The translations under genes and the position numbers were made by a program. From Eubacterium sp. OM08-24 (GTDB lineage Bacteria; Bacillota; Clostridia; Oscillospirales; Acutalibacteraceae), in contig NZ_QSTA01000007.1 in the NCBI RefSeq assembly GCF_003438075.1, forward strand, positions 25,976 through 89,975: a stretch of 64,000 nt of DNA. The letters are read 5' to 3'. Shown piece by piece: positions 33,518 to 43,488 of the stretch (position 1 is the stretch's first letter; each line of letters begins with the position of its first letter). The notes beneath the pieces are model-generated. The model searched no databases and was not told the origin of the DNA. It saw only the letters and a program-made list of their open reading frames with translations.

Positions 33518-34971
33518 AGCTTAACACCCCACTTTGTATCCTTAAAGTTTTCTCCGGCAGCCTGCTGATACTTAAACGCTGCATTTAAAATTTCAGCCTC
33601 GCCAAAACTCTTGCCGATAAGCTGCATACCGATTGGCATACCGTTTGCGTTAAATCCGCACGGTACGGATACACCCGGAAGTCCTGCAATATTAACGGGT
33701 ACGGTACAAATATCTGTAAGATAAGTTTCAATCGGATCGGAAACTGCGTGACCCGCCTCGAAAGCAGTCATAGGAACTGTTGGAGCAAGAATTACATCAC
33801 AATGCTCAAATGCATCTGTAAATGCCTTTACAATAGTTCCACGCAAATTCTGTGCCTTTTTATAATAAGCGTCATAATAACCGGCAGAGAGTACATATGT
33901 GCCGAGAAGAATTCTTCTCTTAACTTCCTCACCAAAGCCCTCTGAACGGGTGCGGCAAATCATATCATGAGTGCCGTTATAATGCGGTGTTTTATAACCA
34001 AAACGAATACCGTCGTATCTGCCGAGGTTTGAAGATGCCTCTGCACAGGCAATAATATAATAAACAGGAAGAGCAAACTTAAGTGCGGGCATATCAAAAT
34101 ACACTATTTCTGCACCGAGTGATTCATAAACTTTTGCGGCATTGAGAACTGCCTCTTTTACATCGTCACGAATACCGTCAAGATATTCACGGGCAATACC
34201 GATTTTCATACCTTTGATGTCATTGTTGAGCTTTCCGTAAGTTGCGCCGCCGACATTACCCTTTGAAGTGCTGTCTTTTTCGTCATACTGTGAAATTGCG
34301 TCAAATACGATAGATGCGTCCTCAACGCTCTTTGTGATAGGTCCAATTTGGTCAAGTGAGCTTGCATAAGCGATAAGACCGTAACGGGATACACTGCCGT
34401 ATGTCGGCTTAAGACCTACGATACCGCAAAAACTTGCAGGCTGACGGATAGATCCGCCTGTATCCGAACCGAGTCCGTAAGCCGCAATATTAGCGCCGAC
34501 AGCACTTGCTACACCGCCTGATGAACCACCGGAAACATACTTTGTATTAAACGGATTCATTGCACCGCCAAAGCATGAGGTTTCACACGAAGAACCCATT
34601 GCAAATTCATCCATATTTGTTTTGCCGAGCATAACGGCATTTTGTGCGGAGAGATTTTCCCATACTGTTGCATTATAAATTGGCTTGTAACCCTTAAGAA
34701 TTTTTGAACAACAGGTTGTTTCGATATCCTTTGTAGAAAGATTATCTTTAAGTGTCATAGGCACACCCTCGAGCATACCGATTTCCTCGCCCTTTGCAAT
34801 CTTTTCGTCAACAGTCTTTGCTGTTTCAAGCGCTGTATCCGCAGTTACATTTACATATGCGTTAAGCTCGCCGTTTGATTTTTCTATTTCTTCAAGATAG
34901 CTTTTTGTAAGCTCAGTACACGAAACCTGCTTGGAAACAAGCATTTCGTGAATTTTTGCAATACTACCCAT
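33514..34971 (-). CDS. gatA: Asp-tRNA(Asn)/Glu-tRNA(Gln) amidotransferase subunit A
   Basis: GatA is the glutaminase subunit and belongs to the amidase-signature family. In the 485-residue protein the Ser-cisSer-Lys triad is visible. The Lys lies in PMTLKDN. The signature GGSSGGVASAVGANIAAYG carries one Ser, and GSDTGGSIRQPASFCG carries the nucleophilic Ser region. GLKPTYGSVSRYGLIAYAS follows. It is placed between gatC and gatB in the usual order and is separated from gatC by 11 bases. Confidence 0.97.
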   Translation of the reverse strand: MGSIAKIHEMLVSKQVSCTELTKSYLEEIEKSNGELNAYVNVTADTALETAKTVDEKIAKGEEIGMLEGVPMTLKDNLSTKDIETTCCSKILKGYKPIYNATVWENLSAQNAVMLGKTNMDEFAMGSSCETSCFGGAMNPFNTKYVSGGSSGGVASAVGANIAAYGLGSDTGGSIRQPASFCGIVGLKPTYGSVSRYGLIAYASSLDQIGPITKSVEDASIVFDAISQYDEKDSTSKGNVGGATYGKLNNDIKGMKIGIAREYLDGIRDDVKEAVLNAAKVYESLGAEIVYFDMPALKFALPVYYIIACAEASSNLGRYDGIRFGYKTPHYNGTHDMICRTRSEGFGEEVKRRILLGTYVLSAGYYDAYYKKAQNLRGTIVKAFTDAFEHCDVILAPTVPMTAFEAGHAVSDPIETYLTDICTVPVNIAGLPGVSVPCGFNANGMPIGMQLIGKSFGEAEILNAAFKYQQAAGENFKDTKWGVKL

Positions 34972-34982
34972 TTTTACACCTC

Positions 34983-35261
34983 TTATTCTCTGCCTCTGAC
35001 AAGGAAATGTGACTCTGCCTGCTCAGGCGCATTTTTCAAAATTTCCTCGCTGTCATATGACTCAACCACAACATCCTCACGAAATACATTTGAAAGGTTG
35101 TTTATGTTGTCAAAGCTCTCACCGCTTGTGGGAGCATTATTGATTGTATCGGCAAAATCTATAATTTCCTGCATTGACTGAGTAAGACTGTCAAGCTCCT
35201 CTTCGGGAACAAACAGCTTTGAAAGCAACGCAATGTTTTCAACATCTTCTCTTGTTACCAT
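34983..35261 (-). CDS. gatC: Asp-tRNA(Asn)/Glu-tRNA(Gln) amidotransferase subunit C
   Basis: GatC (92 residues) wraps around GatA and GatB and stabilises the complex. The N-terminal VTREDVENIALLSKL and the later MQEIIDFADTI helix match the family. The ATG at 35261 is preferred over the one at 35270, which overlaps the AAAGGAT ribosome binding site. It lies 72 bases after aspS on the same strand. Confidence 0.92.
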   Translation of the reverse strand: MVTREDVENIALLSKLFVPEEELDSLTQSMQEIIDFADTINNAPTSGESFDNINNLSNVFREDVVVESYDSEEILKNAPEQAESHFLVRGRE

Positions 35262-35333
35262 AGAAACCATCCTTTGTATAAACAGAATCAGGGCAAGTCA
35301 TAAAAACAACTCGCCCTTTGAGTATATATGAAG

Positions 35334-37082
35334 TTATCTTAATTTAATGTGAACTTCACGCAGCTGCTGCTCTGTTACCTCTCCAGGTGAACCAAGGAGA
35401 AGATCCTGAGCATTTGAGTTCATTGGGAAAGCAATAACCTCTCTGATGTTCTCTTCTTCAGTAATGAGCATAATCATTCTGTCAACGCCAGGAGCCATAC
35501 CTGCATGTGGCGGAGCACCGTACTGGAATGCGTTGTAGAGAGCAGAGAACTTAGATTTAAGCTCGTCTTCGGTATAGCCTGCAATCTCAAATGCCTTAAT
35601 CATAATGTCGAGGTCGTGGTTACGAACAGCACCTGATGAAAGCTCAACACCGTTGCATACGATGTCATACTGATAAGCAAGAATATCGTCAGGATTTTTG
35701 TTGAGCAAGCTGTCCATACCACCCTGAGGCATTGAGAATGGATTGTGAGTAAAGATTACCTGACCTGTTGTTTCGTCATGCTCATACATTGGGAAGTCAA
35801 CGATAAAGCACATCTCAAACTTTGACTTGTCAATAAGGTCAAGACGGTTAGCAACCTCTGTACGAATCTGACCTGCGAGCTTTGGAGCGTCCTTTTCTGT
35901 ATCGGCAATAAAGTAAATTACATCGCCTGCATTTGAATTGTTGCGCTTAATAAGCTCTTCTCTGTCGCCCTCTTTAAGGAACTTGTCGATAGGACCGTCA
36001 AATGTCATATCATCTCTTACCTTAACATAGCCGAGTCCCTTCATACCGATAGAAAGCGCAAATTCTTCCATCTTCTTAAACCAGCTCTTAGACTGCTTAG
36101 CAGCACCCGGAACATTGATAGAACGAACTGTCTTTTTAAGGAATGGCTTGAAGTCTGTTTCCTCAAACATATCGCTGATTTCAACGATAACGAGTGGGTT
36201 ACGGAGGTCAGGCTTGTCTGTACCGTATTTTAGCATACTCTCGGCATACGGAATACGAACAAACGGGGGCTTAGAAACCTCTTTATCTGTAAACTTTGTG
36301 AATGTTTCGTAAAGCACTTCTTCTGCAACTGCAAATACATCTTCCTGAGTAGCAAAAGCCATCTCAAAGTCGAGCTGATAGAACTCACCGGGTGAACGGT
36401 CTGCTCTTGCGTCCTCATCTCTGAAACAAGGAGCAATCTGGAAGTATCTGTCAAAACCCGATACCATAAGGAGTTGCTTAAAAATCTGCGGAGCCTGTGG
36501 GAGCGCATAGAACTTGCCCTTATGCTTACGGCTTGGAATAAGATAATCTCTTGCGCCTTCCGGTGACGAAGTTGAAAGAATCGGTGTCTGAATTTCATTA
36601 AATCCCATTTCGTTCATTTTTGCACGAAGGAATGTGATAATCTGTGAACGGAGCATAATATTGTTATGCACCTTCTGATTACGAAGGTCGAGGAAACGAT
36701 ACTTTAAGCGAACTTCCTCTGAAGTATTTGTTGATGTTGCAACCTCAAAAGGAAGAACATTTTTACATTTACCGAGAACGGTAATATCATCTGTGTGTAC
36801 CTCAACATAGCCGGTAGCAATCTTAGAGTTGATGGTTTCTTCATCTCTCTTAACTACCTTACCGCTCAATGTTACAGTACATTCCTTGTTAATTCCCTTG
36901 AGCAGCTCATCGTTATGAACTACTACCTGAAGAACACCGTACTGATCACGAATGTCAAGGAACATTACGCCGCCATGGTCACGAATATTTTCGACCCAGC
37001 CTGCAACACGAACTTCCTGTCCGATATTTTCTTCTCTTAACTCACCGCAAGTAACGGTGCGATACTGATTAGCTTTTATCAT
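35334..37082 (-). CDS. aspS: Aspartyl-tRNA synthetase, predicted non-discriminating (Asp/Asn)
   Basis: The 582-residue enzyme is the bacterial AspRS type. It has an N-terminal OB anticodon domain (GWVENIRDHGGVMFLDIRD), a class II core with LPQAPQIFKQLLMVSGFDRY and FRDEDARADRSPGEFYQLD, a GAD insertion, and motif 3 in GMAPGVDRMIML. His36 in RDHGG is the residue found in AspRS enzymes that also charge tRNA-Asn, where Asp-specific enzymes have Leu; this comparison comes from published work on the Pseudomonas enzyme. The operonic gatCAB would then convert Asp-tRNA(Asn) to Asn-tRNA(Asn). The window itself cannot show whether a separate asnS exists. Confidence 0.96.
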   Translation of the reverse strand: MIKANQYRTVTCGELREENIGQEVRVAGWVENIRDHGGVMFLDIRDQYGVLQVVVHNDELLKGINKECTVTLSGKVVKRDEETINSKIATGYVEVHTDDITVLGKCKNVLPFEVATSTNTSEEVRLKYRFLDLRNQKVHNNIMLRSQIITFLRAKMNEMGFNEIQTPILSTSSPEGARDYLIPSRKHKGKFYALPQAPQIFKQLLMVSGFDRYFQIAPCFRDEDARADRSPGEFYQLDFEMAFATQEDVFAVAEEVLYETFTKFTDKEVSKPPFVRIPYAESMLKYGTDKPDLRNPLVIVEISDMFEETDFKPFLKKTVRSINVPGAAKQSKSWFKKMEEFALSIGMKGLGYVKVRDDMTFDGPIDKFLKEGDREELIKRNNSNAGDVIYFIADTEKDAPKLAGQIRTEVANRLDLIDKSKFEMCFIVDFPMYEHDETTGQVIFTHNPFSMPQGGMDSLLNKNPDDILAYQYDIVCNGVELSSGAVRNHDLDIMIKAFEIAGYTEDELKSKFSALYNAFQYGAPPHAGMAPGVDRMIMLITEEENIREVIAFPMNSNAQDLLLGSPGEVTEQQLREVHIKLR

Positions 37083-37133
37083 ATATTTACAGTTCCTTTC
37101 ACTGATATTGTGCTAAATTGCCTATTCTTTTGT

Positions 37134-37162
37134 ATTATACCACAATTTGCCTTAGCAATCAA
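37134..37162 (-). promoter_or_regulatory. Sigma-A-type promoter of the aspS-gatCAB operon
   Basis: On the minus strand TTGATT (37162-37157), 17-base spacer, TATAAT (37139-37134), about 50 bases before the aspS ATG. Confidence 0.75.
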
Positions 37163-37204
37163 TATTTTGTGTGATTTTTATTTCAAAATTTGTATCTTTT
37201 CTGA

Positions 37205-37233
37205 CAATGCCGCACAAATAATGTGCGGCACTG
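37205..37233 (-). terminator. Hairpin after the ABC permease gene
   Basis: TGCCGCACA / TGTGCGGCA stem with a 5-base loop lies directly after the permease stop codon. The U-tract is weak. Confidence 0.55.
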
Positions 37234-37234
37234 T

Positions 37235-40200
37235 TTATTCTACGCTTTTTAGGCTTTCAACCATATTTACTTTTTTAATCTTAAATCCCATTGCAAAATT
37301 CACAAGCAAAGCAAATGCAAATGTCAGCAAAGCCGCAAAAACGAATGATGTTGGCAAAATATCTCTGCCAAACATTATATTGTCAACCTCAACGGTCAGA
37401 ATAATAAATCTTGTAAGGAAAACACCGAGAACAAGTCCCGACAAAATACCTCCGAGGGTAAGCACGATATTTTCTTTATAAATAACACTTGAGGTTTCTC
37501 TGCTGTAAAATCCGAGCACCTTAAAAGTTGCGATTTCACGCACACGCTCTGCAATGTTAATATTTGTAAGATTATAAAGCACTACAAACGCAAGTGCCGC
37601 TGCACAAATAATCATAACAAGCACAACCATATTGAGAGAATTGAGCATATCTTCAATTTCACCTATACCTGATGAAAGATAGGTTACACCCGCTACTTTA
37701 TCATTCGTCAGCATTTTTTCACCGAACGCAGTCTGTTCGTCAGGATTTTTCAGTACAACCTGTGCCATATTAAACTGCGGTTCTTCTCCGAATTTTTCAC
37801 TGTAAAGTTTAGGAGAAATAAACACATAATTCTTTATATACTGTTCATAAATTCCGCCTACTGTAAGTTCTGCGGTTTTATCATCAACAGTTACACTTAC
37901 GGTATCACCGACTTTGGCAGACAATTCGGTCGCCATTTTTTCATTTATCATTACGGAATCATCGGTAATATCAAGGTGCTTATTGTCGCCCCTTGTTCTA
38001 AGCTCAGTAACCTCAGAAAATCTCTGCGGATCTTCCATTACCGTAAGATAAGTGCTTTCATCTTTTACAACATTATTTTTCTTTACAACAACTTCCTGCT
38101 GACCTGCAAGCATAATTGACGCTGCATCGCCCGTATTGTTTATTGCATTTTTCAGATAATCAAGCTGTTCGGCAGTTCCGCCTTCTTTAGGAATAACAAC
38201 CGCATTATATTTGAATATTTCGCTAAACTGTGTATCGGAAAGCGGAATAAAGCTGTTTTTAAGTCCGAATGCCGCAACTATCAAAGCCGTGCAGCCTGCA
38301 ATGCCTATGATTGTCATAAACATTCTTGATTTATATCTGAAAATATTTCTTGTAGTCAGCTTTGCGGAAAAATTCATATGTTTCCATATCGGAGTAATTC
38401 TCTCAAGCAGTATTCTCTTGCCAGCTTTCGGAGTTTTTGGCCTTAAAATTTTTGCACAACTCTGGCTTAATTCTCTTACACATACTATTACAGAAACAAG
38501 CAATGTACAAAGTACGGCGGCAAGCGTACCGAGTATAATACTCTGTGCATCAGGTACAATGCTGATGTCAGGCATATAATACATAATCTGATATGCATTA
38601 TAAATAATATACGGCAATGTATTTATGCCTATTAATACGCCAACGGTGCAACCGATTACACCTGCAAGAACCGCATAAATCGCAAATTTCATTATTATGC
38701 TTAAGTTATTGTAGCCGAGTGCTTTTAATATTCCGATTTCTTTACGCTTTTCCTCTACAAGTCTTGACATTGTGGTTACACAAACCAAAACCGCAACGAG
38801 TAAAAAGAACATTGGGAATACCGTTGCTACCGCACCGAGTCGCTCAACATTCTGTCCAAAGTCTGAATAATCCGGATTATCCGACCTGTCAAACACATAC
38901 CACTTTGGCTCTGCTATTTTGCTTATCTCATCTTCGGCATCTGCTATTTTCTGCTCTGCCTCTTTAAATTTATCATCAGCCTCGGACTTTGACTCGTTGT
39001 ACTCTTTCCAACCGTCATCAAGCTTTTGTCTGCCGCTTATTTTCTGCTCCTCAAGTTCGGACTTTCCGTTGTCATATTGTTCTTGCGCTGTCGCAAGTTC
39101 GGTTTCAGCCTGTGATATTTGAGCTTGTCCCTCTGCTTTTTTGCTTTCAAGCTGTGCTTGTCCGTCTGCAAGCTGTTGTTCGGCGCTTTGAATTTGAGCA
39201 AGCGCATAGTCAAGCTGTGCCTGTCCTTCCGCTTTTTGTGTTTCAAGCTCTTGTTTTCCGTTGTTCAGCTGTTGTTCTGCCGTATCAAGCTGTTCTTTCG
39301 CCATAGCAAGCTTTGTTTCACAATCGTTAAGTGCAGCCTGCACCTGCGCAAGCTGTGCCTGTAATTGTGCAAGAACAGATTGATCTTCTGTAACATCAAT
39401 CTGCGCCTGCAATGCCTCCGCCTGAGCTTTACAGGTAGCTATTGCGCCCTCAAGCTGCGGCTTTTGATTGTTTTCAAATTCACTTTTCGCAAGGTTAAAT
39501 TCGTTTTCTTTCTCGGAGAGAGCCTGCTCTGCCTGACTGATTTTAGAATTATATTCTGCAAGTCCTGCGTTGTAATCGGCTTTTGCGCTGTCGATTTTAT
39601 CCTGCGCCGAGGATAACTCGCTTTCGCCTGCCGCTATGCCGTCCTCGTATTCTTTTTTAGCGCTGTCGAGCTGATTTTTTCCGTCATCAAGCTGTTTTTT
39701 TGCTGTATCAAGCTGCGACTGCGCATCTGCTATCTTAGCTTTATATTCTTTTTCCGAATTATCTAAAGTTGTCTTTGCATCATCAAGTTTTGTAAGAGCC
39801 TCGGATTTTTCGGTTTCATAATCGTTTTTACTGTCCTCAAGTTCCTGTTTTGCTTTACCTATAACATCTTTATCAAATACCTCACAGCGCAGGTCTGCGG
39901 TATTTTCTAAGGTGCTTGTAAAATTCTCAATATTCTTTTCATATTCATCATCAAAAACAGAACCGTCACCGTCAGAAAAAGCAGTTTTCACATACATTTC
40001 CGTATATCTTTCAGTTACAAAATCGTCTTGATAAATATACATAAATGCCGCAATATTGCCGTTGCCGATTGTAGTTGAGCCACGCTGATACGAAATATAC
40101 ATAGGTGATTCCGCTTTACCGACGACGGTATATTCAAGCGTATCTACCATATCAAGTGCATTGGATTCTCCGCTTTCACTTCCAAATACAACCTTGTCGC

Positions 40201-40660
40201 CGATTTTATAATCACTGCTGCCGACACTGCCGTATTCAACAAGGATTTCACCCTTTTTCTCGGGTAGTCTTCCCTCTTTTATGTTTAATGTATTAAGAGT
40301 TTTATTATTGTTATAATTTTTAGGTGCAGCGGTTACTCTTATAACCTTGCCGTTACCGCCGTTTCCGTTTGATTTTAAAACAAGGTCGGCAAAATACGAC
40401 GGCATAACATCGGTTACATTGTCAAGATTTTCAACCGCTTTTACATCATCTTTATCAAATCCGACAGTAGATACAAGCCTGTAATCCATAAGATTGGATT
40501 GAGAATAATACTCGTCTGCCATATTGTACATTGACGGAACCGTAGCTTTGATTCCGGCAAAAAATCCAACACCGAGTGCAATAATCGCAAGTATAGAAAT
40601 AAACCTTGCTTTAGAATTTGCAATTTCTCTGAAAGTATTTTTTAACAGGGTTTTAGTCAA
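37235..40660 (-). CDS. FtsX-type ABC transporter permease with long extracytoplasmic coiled coil
   Basis: The 1141-residue protein has an N-terminal membrane helix (about 17-37), a MacB-like periplasmic-type domain, and then about 300 residues (roughly 270-590) of Gln/Glu/Lys/Ala-rich coiled coil with many 'LDxAKxQLDxGKxQLD' heptads. Two FtsX-like permease domains follow, each with three to four helices and a second MacB-like domain between them. This architecture is found in Gram-positive permeases for peptides or lipids, or for control of cell-wall enzymes. The start is TTG with GGGGAGAGGA upstream. Its ATPase partner lies 30 bases upstream. The substrate is unknown. Confidence 0.85.
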   Translation of the reverse strand: MTKTLLKNTFREIANSKARFISILAIIALGVGFFAGIKATVPSMYNMADEYYSQSNLMDYRLVSTVGFDKDDVKAVENLDNVTDVMPSYFADLVLKSNGNGGNGKVIRVTAAPKNYNNNKTLNTLNIKEGRLPEKKGEILVEYGSVGSSDYKIGDKVVFGSESGESNALDMVDTLEYTVVGKAESPMYISYQRGSTTIGNGNIAAFMYIYQDDFVTERYTEMYVKTAFSDGDGSVFDDEYEKNIENFTSTLENTADLRCEVFDKDVIGKAKQELEDSKNDYETEKSEALTKLDDAKTTLDNSEKEYKAKIADAQSQLDTAKKQLDDGKNQLDSAKKEYEDGIAAGESELSSAQDKIDSAKADYNAGLAEYNSKISQAEQALSEKENEFNLAKSEFENNQKPQLEGAIATCKAQAEALQAQIDVTEDQSVLAQLQAQLAQVQAALNDCETKLAMAKEQLDTAEQQLNNGKQELETQKAEGQAQLDYALAQIQSAEQQLADGQAQLESKKAEGQAQISQAETELATAQEQYDNGKSELEEQKISGRQKLDDGWKEYNESKSEADDKFKEAEQKIADAEDEISKIAEPKWYVFDRSDNPDYSDFGQNVERLGAVATVFPMFFLLVAVLVCVTTMSRLVEEKRKEIGILKALGYNNLSIIMKFAIYAVLAGVIGCTVGVLIGINTLPYIIYNAYQIMYYMPDISIVPDAQSIILGTLAAVLCTLLVSVIVCVRELSQSCAKILRPKTPKAGKRILLERITPIWKHMNFSAKLTTRNIFRYKSRMFMTIIGIAGCTALIVAAFGLKNSFIPLSDTQFSEIFKYNAVVIPKEGGTAEQLDYLKNAINNTGDAASIMLAGQQEVVVKKNNVVKDESTYLTVMEDPQRFSEVTELRTRGDNKHLDITDDSVMINEKMATELSAKVGDTVSVTVDDKTAELTVGGIYEQYIKNYVFISPKLYSEKFGEEPQFNMAQVVLKNPDEQTAFGEKMLTNDKVAGVTYLSSGIGEIEDMLNSLNMVVLVMIICAAALAFVVLYNLTNINIAERVREIATFKVLGFYSRETSSVIYKENIVLTLGGILSGLVLGVFLTRFIILTVEVDNIMFGRDILPTSFVFAALLTFAFALLVNFAMGFKIKKVNMVESLKSVE

Positions 40661-40690
40661 TGTCCTCTCCCCTTTCTCAGAAAATATGAA

Positions 40691-41392
40691 TTACCATTCG
40701 ATTTCTTCAACATTTTTAGGTTCATCATTGTGAACATCCATAATTACCCTGCCGCTTCTCATCTTTATAATATGATCTGCCATTGGGGTAATTGCTGAAT
40801 TGTGGGTTATGAGAACTACCGTCATATTTTCTTTTCGGCAGGTTTCCTGCAAAAGTTTTAAAATCTGTCTGCCGGTGTTATAGTCAAGCGCACCTGTCGG
40901 CTCATCGCAAAGTAAAAGTTTAGGTCGCTTGGCAAGTGCTCTTGCAATAGAAACTCTCTGCTGTTCACCGCCCGAAAGTTGAGCGGGAAAGTTTGCACTG
41001 CGCTGTGAAAGTCCCACACTTTCAAGCGCCTCTGTACTGTCCATCGGATTTTTACTTATCTGCGTTGCAAGCTCTACATTTTCTTTTGCGGTAAGGTTAG
41101 GCACAAGGTTATAAAACTGAAATACAAAACCAATGTCAAACCGTCTGTATTCAATAAGCTGTTTGTCTTTCAGCTTGCTTATATCTCTGCCGCCGACAAT
41201 AATACTGCCTTTTGTACAGGTATCCATTCCGCCGAGAATATTAAGTACGGTTGTCTTGCCTGCACCCGATGCACCGACTACCACGCAAAACTCGCCCTGC
41301 TCTATATTAAAAGAAACACCCTCGACAGCGTTAATAGTCACTTCGCCCATTTTATATATTTTGTAAACATCTTTAAATTCAACAAGGCTCAT
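40691..41392 (-). CDS. ABC transporter ATP-binding protein (MacB/LolD type)
   Basis: The 233-residue protein is a complete ABC ATPase. Walker A is [12 protein letters not shown] (about residue 38), the Q-loop lies in [18 protein letters not shown], the signature is [16 protein letters not shown], and Walker B is [12 protein letters not shown] followed by the His switch in VVLITHN. The pattern LTAKENV and GALDYNTG is typical of the lipoprotein/macrolide exporter subfamily that pairs with FtsX-type permeases. It is first in a two-gene operon with the permease and has a consensus-like promoter at 41471-41499. Confidence 0.95.
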   Translation of the reverse strand: MSLVEFKDVYKIYKMGEVTINAVEGVSFNIEQGEFCVVVGASGAGKTTVLNILGGMDTCTKGSIIVGGRDISKLKDKQLIEYRRFDIGFVFQFYNLVPNLTAKENVELATQISKNPMDSTEALESVGLSQRSANFPAQLSGGEQQRVSIARALAKRPKLLLCDEPTGALDYNTGRQILKLLQETCRKENMTVVLITHNSAITPMADHIIKMRSGRVIMDVHNDEPKNVEEIEW

Positions 41393-41470
41393 AATATCCT
41401 CCCGTAACGGTAAATTTTCTTTGCTTTTTAAAGTGCTGAATATACAGAATAAACCTGCTTATAATACAAT

Positions 41471-41499
41471 ATTATAGCACTTTTTACACCTCTTATCAA
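41471..41499 (-). promoter_or_regulatory. Promoter of the ABC transporter operon
   Basis: On the minus strand TTGATA (41499-41494), 17-base spacer, TATAAT (41476-41471), about 75 bases before the ATPase start. Confidence 0.7.
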
Positions 41500-41570
41500 T
41501 ATACAAATACAGTGTTGATGTCGAATAAACCACAATATGACAAAACCGACCAAATTAATTGGCAATTTGC

Positions 41571-41599
41571 TTGACGAGGGTAGAAAATTATGCTAAAAT
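41571..41599 (+). promoter_or_regulatory. Promoter of pckA
   Basis: TTGACG (41571-41576), 17-base spacer, TAAAAT (41594-41599), giving a leader of about 95 bases before the pckA ATG. Confidence 0.72.
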
Positions 41600-41701
41600 A
41601 CTAACGAACATAGGTTATTGCAGTGTAGATTGTTTGGTAATTACAACTCACCGCAAACTCTGATACTATGTAATTTAAGAAACAGAAAGGTTGATACTGA
41701 A

Positions 41702-43306
41702 ATGGCAAAGATTGATTTAACTAAGTATGGTATTACCGGTACTACTGAAATTATCCACAATCCTTCCTATGACGAACTCTTTAACGAGGAAACAAAGGCT
41801 GATTTGGAAGGCTATGAGGTTGGACATGAAACTGAGCTTGGCGCAGTTAATGTTATGACCGGTATTTACACAGGCCGTTCACCTAAAGATAAGTTCATCG
41901 TTATGGACGAGAATTCAAAGGACACTGTATGGTGGACTTCTGACGAATACAAGAACGACAACCATCCTGCAACACAGGAAGCTTGGGAAGCTGTAAAAGC
42001 GCTTGCTAAGAAAGAGCTTTCAAACAAGAAGCTTTATGTTGTAGATGCATTCTGCGGTGCTAACCATGATACAAGAATGGCAGTTCGTTTCATCGTTGAG
42101 GTTGCTTGGCAGGCTCACTTTGTAACAAATATGTTCATCAAGCCATCTGCTGAAGAGCTTGAGAACTTTGAGCCTGATTTCGTTGTTTACAACGCATCAA
42201 AGGCTAAGGTTGAGAACTACAAGGAGCTCGGTCTTAACTCTGAAACAGCTGTAATGTTTAACATCACAAGCCGTGAGCAGGTTATCGTAAACACATGGTA
42301 CGGCGGCGAGATGAAGAAGGGTATGTTCTCAATGATGAACTACTACCTCCCACTTAAGGGTATTGCTTCAATGCACTGTTCAGCTAACACAGATAAGAAC
42401 GGCGAGAACACAGCTATCTTCTTCGGTCTTTCAGGTACAGGTAAGACTACACTTTCAACAGATCCTAAAAGACTTCTCATCGGTGATGACGAGCACGGTT
42501 GGGACGACAACGGCGTATTTAACTTTGAGGGCGGCTGCTATGCTAAGGTTATTAACCTTGACAAAGAATCAGAGCCTGACATCTACAACGCAATCAGAAG
42601 AGATGCTCTTCTTGAGAACGTAACAGTAGATAAGGACGGTAAAATTGACTTTAACGACAAGACAGTTACAGAGAACACTCGTGTATCTTACCCAATCAAT
42701 CACATTGAGAACATTGTTCGTCCTGTATCTTCAGCTCCTGCTGCTAAGAATGTAATCTTCCTTTCAGCAGATGCTTTCGGTGTACTTCCGCCTGTATCAA
42801 TCCTTACACCTGAGCAGACAAAGTACTACTTCCTCTCAGGCTTTACAGCTAAGCTCGCAGGTACAGAGCGTGGCATTACAGAGCCAACTCCAACATTCTC
42901 TGCTTGCTTCGGTCAGGCTTTCCTTGAGCTTCACCCAACAAAGTATGCTGAAGAGCTCGTTAAGAAGATGGAAAAGAGCGGTGCTAAGGCTTACCTCGTA
43001 AACACAGGTTGGAACGGCACAGGCAAGCGTATCTCTATTAAGGATACAAGAGGTATCATCGACGCTATTCTCGATGGTTCTATCACAAAGGCTCCTACAA
43101 AGACAATTCCTCACTTCAACTTTGAAGTTCCAACAGAGCTCCCAGGCGTAGATCCTGCTATTCTCGATCCTCGTGACACATATGCAAATGTTGCAGATTG
43201 GGAAACAAAGGCACAGGATCTTGCAGCTCGTTTTGTTAAGAACTTTGCTAAGTACGAAGGCAACGAGGCAGGTAAGGCTCTCGTAGAGGCAGGCCCTAAG
43301 GCTTAA
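41702..43306 (+). CDS. pckA: Phosphoenolpyruvate carboxykinase (ATP)
   Basis: The 534-residue enzyme interconverts oxaloacetate and PEP with ATP/ADP. In rumen and gut anaerobes it usually runs in the carboxylating direction and makes ATP on the way to succinate or propionate. Signatures are [11 protein letters not shown], the kinase-1a P-loop [35 protein letters not shown] and the late [20 protein letters not shown]. The start is ATG 41702 with AGAAAGG upstream; an in-frame extension to 41618 is rejected as leader. Codon use is as biased as in adhE, suggesting abundance. Confidence 0.96.
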   Translation: MAKIDLTKYGITGTTEIIHNPSYDELFNEETKADLEGYEVGHETELGAVNVMTGIYTGRSPKDKFIVMDENSKDTVWWTSDEYKNDNHPATQEAWEAVKALAKKELSNKKLYVVDAFCGANHDTRMAVRFIVEVAWQAHFVTNMFIKPSAEELENFEPDFVVYNASKAKVENYKELGLNSETAVMFNITSREQVIVNTWYGGEMKKGMFSMMNYYLPLKGIASMHCSANTDKNGENTAIFFGLSGTGKTTLSTDPKRLLIGDDEHGWDDNGVFNFEGGCYAKVINLDKESEPDIYNAIRRDALLENVTVDKDGKIDFNDKTVTENTRVSYPINHIENIVRPVSSAPAAKNVIFLSADAFGVLPPVSILTPEQTKYYFLSGFTAKLAGTERGITEPTPTFSACFGQAFLELHPTKYAEELVKKMEKSGAKAYLVNTGWNGTGKRISIKDTRGIIDAILDGSITKAPTKTIPHFNFEVPTELPGVDPAILDPRDTYANVADWETKAQDLAARFVKNFAKYEGNEAGKALVEAGPKA

Positions 43307-43344
43307 TCTTTGTATTAATTTTAGTACAAGCTAACTAAATAAAT

Positions 43345-43380
43345 TTAAGGGTGCTTTCCATATGGACAGCACCCTTTTAT
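43345..43380 (+). terminator. Rho-independent terminator of pckA
   Basis: AAGGGTGCT / AGCACCCTT stem with a 12-base loop followed by TTATAATGC, 40 bases past the stop codon. Confidence 0.82.
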
Positions 43381-43488
43381 AATGCGTAATATACTTAATA
43401 TTTAAGACCTTAATAAAAAGTATCAACCTTTTACTTGCACAAAAGACTATTAAACAGCATAGATTTATCCCCGTACTTTTAATAAAAA

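Noticed and set aside
37500..40600. Many plus-strand open frames opposite the permease coiled coil
   Set aside because: They are shadows of the repetitive Gln/Ala/Lys coding sequence on the minus strand.
41618..41701. 28-residue N-terminal extension of pckA
   Set aside because: It begins within about 20 bases of the promoter and has no ribosome binding site; the family start is at 41702.
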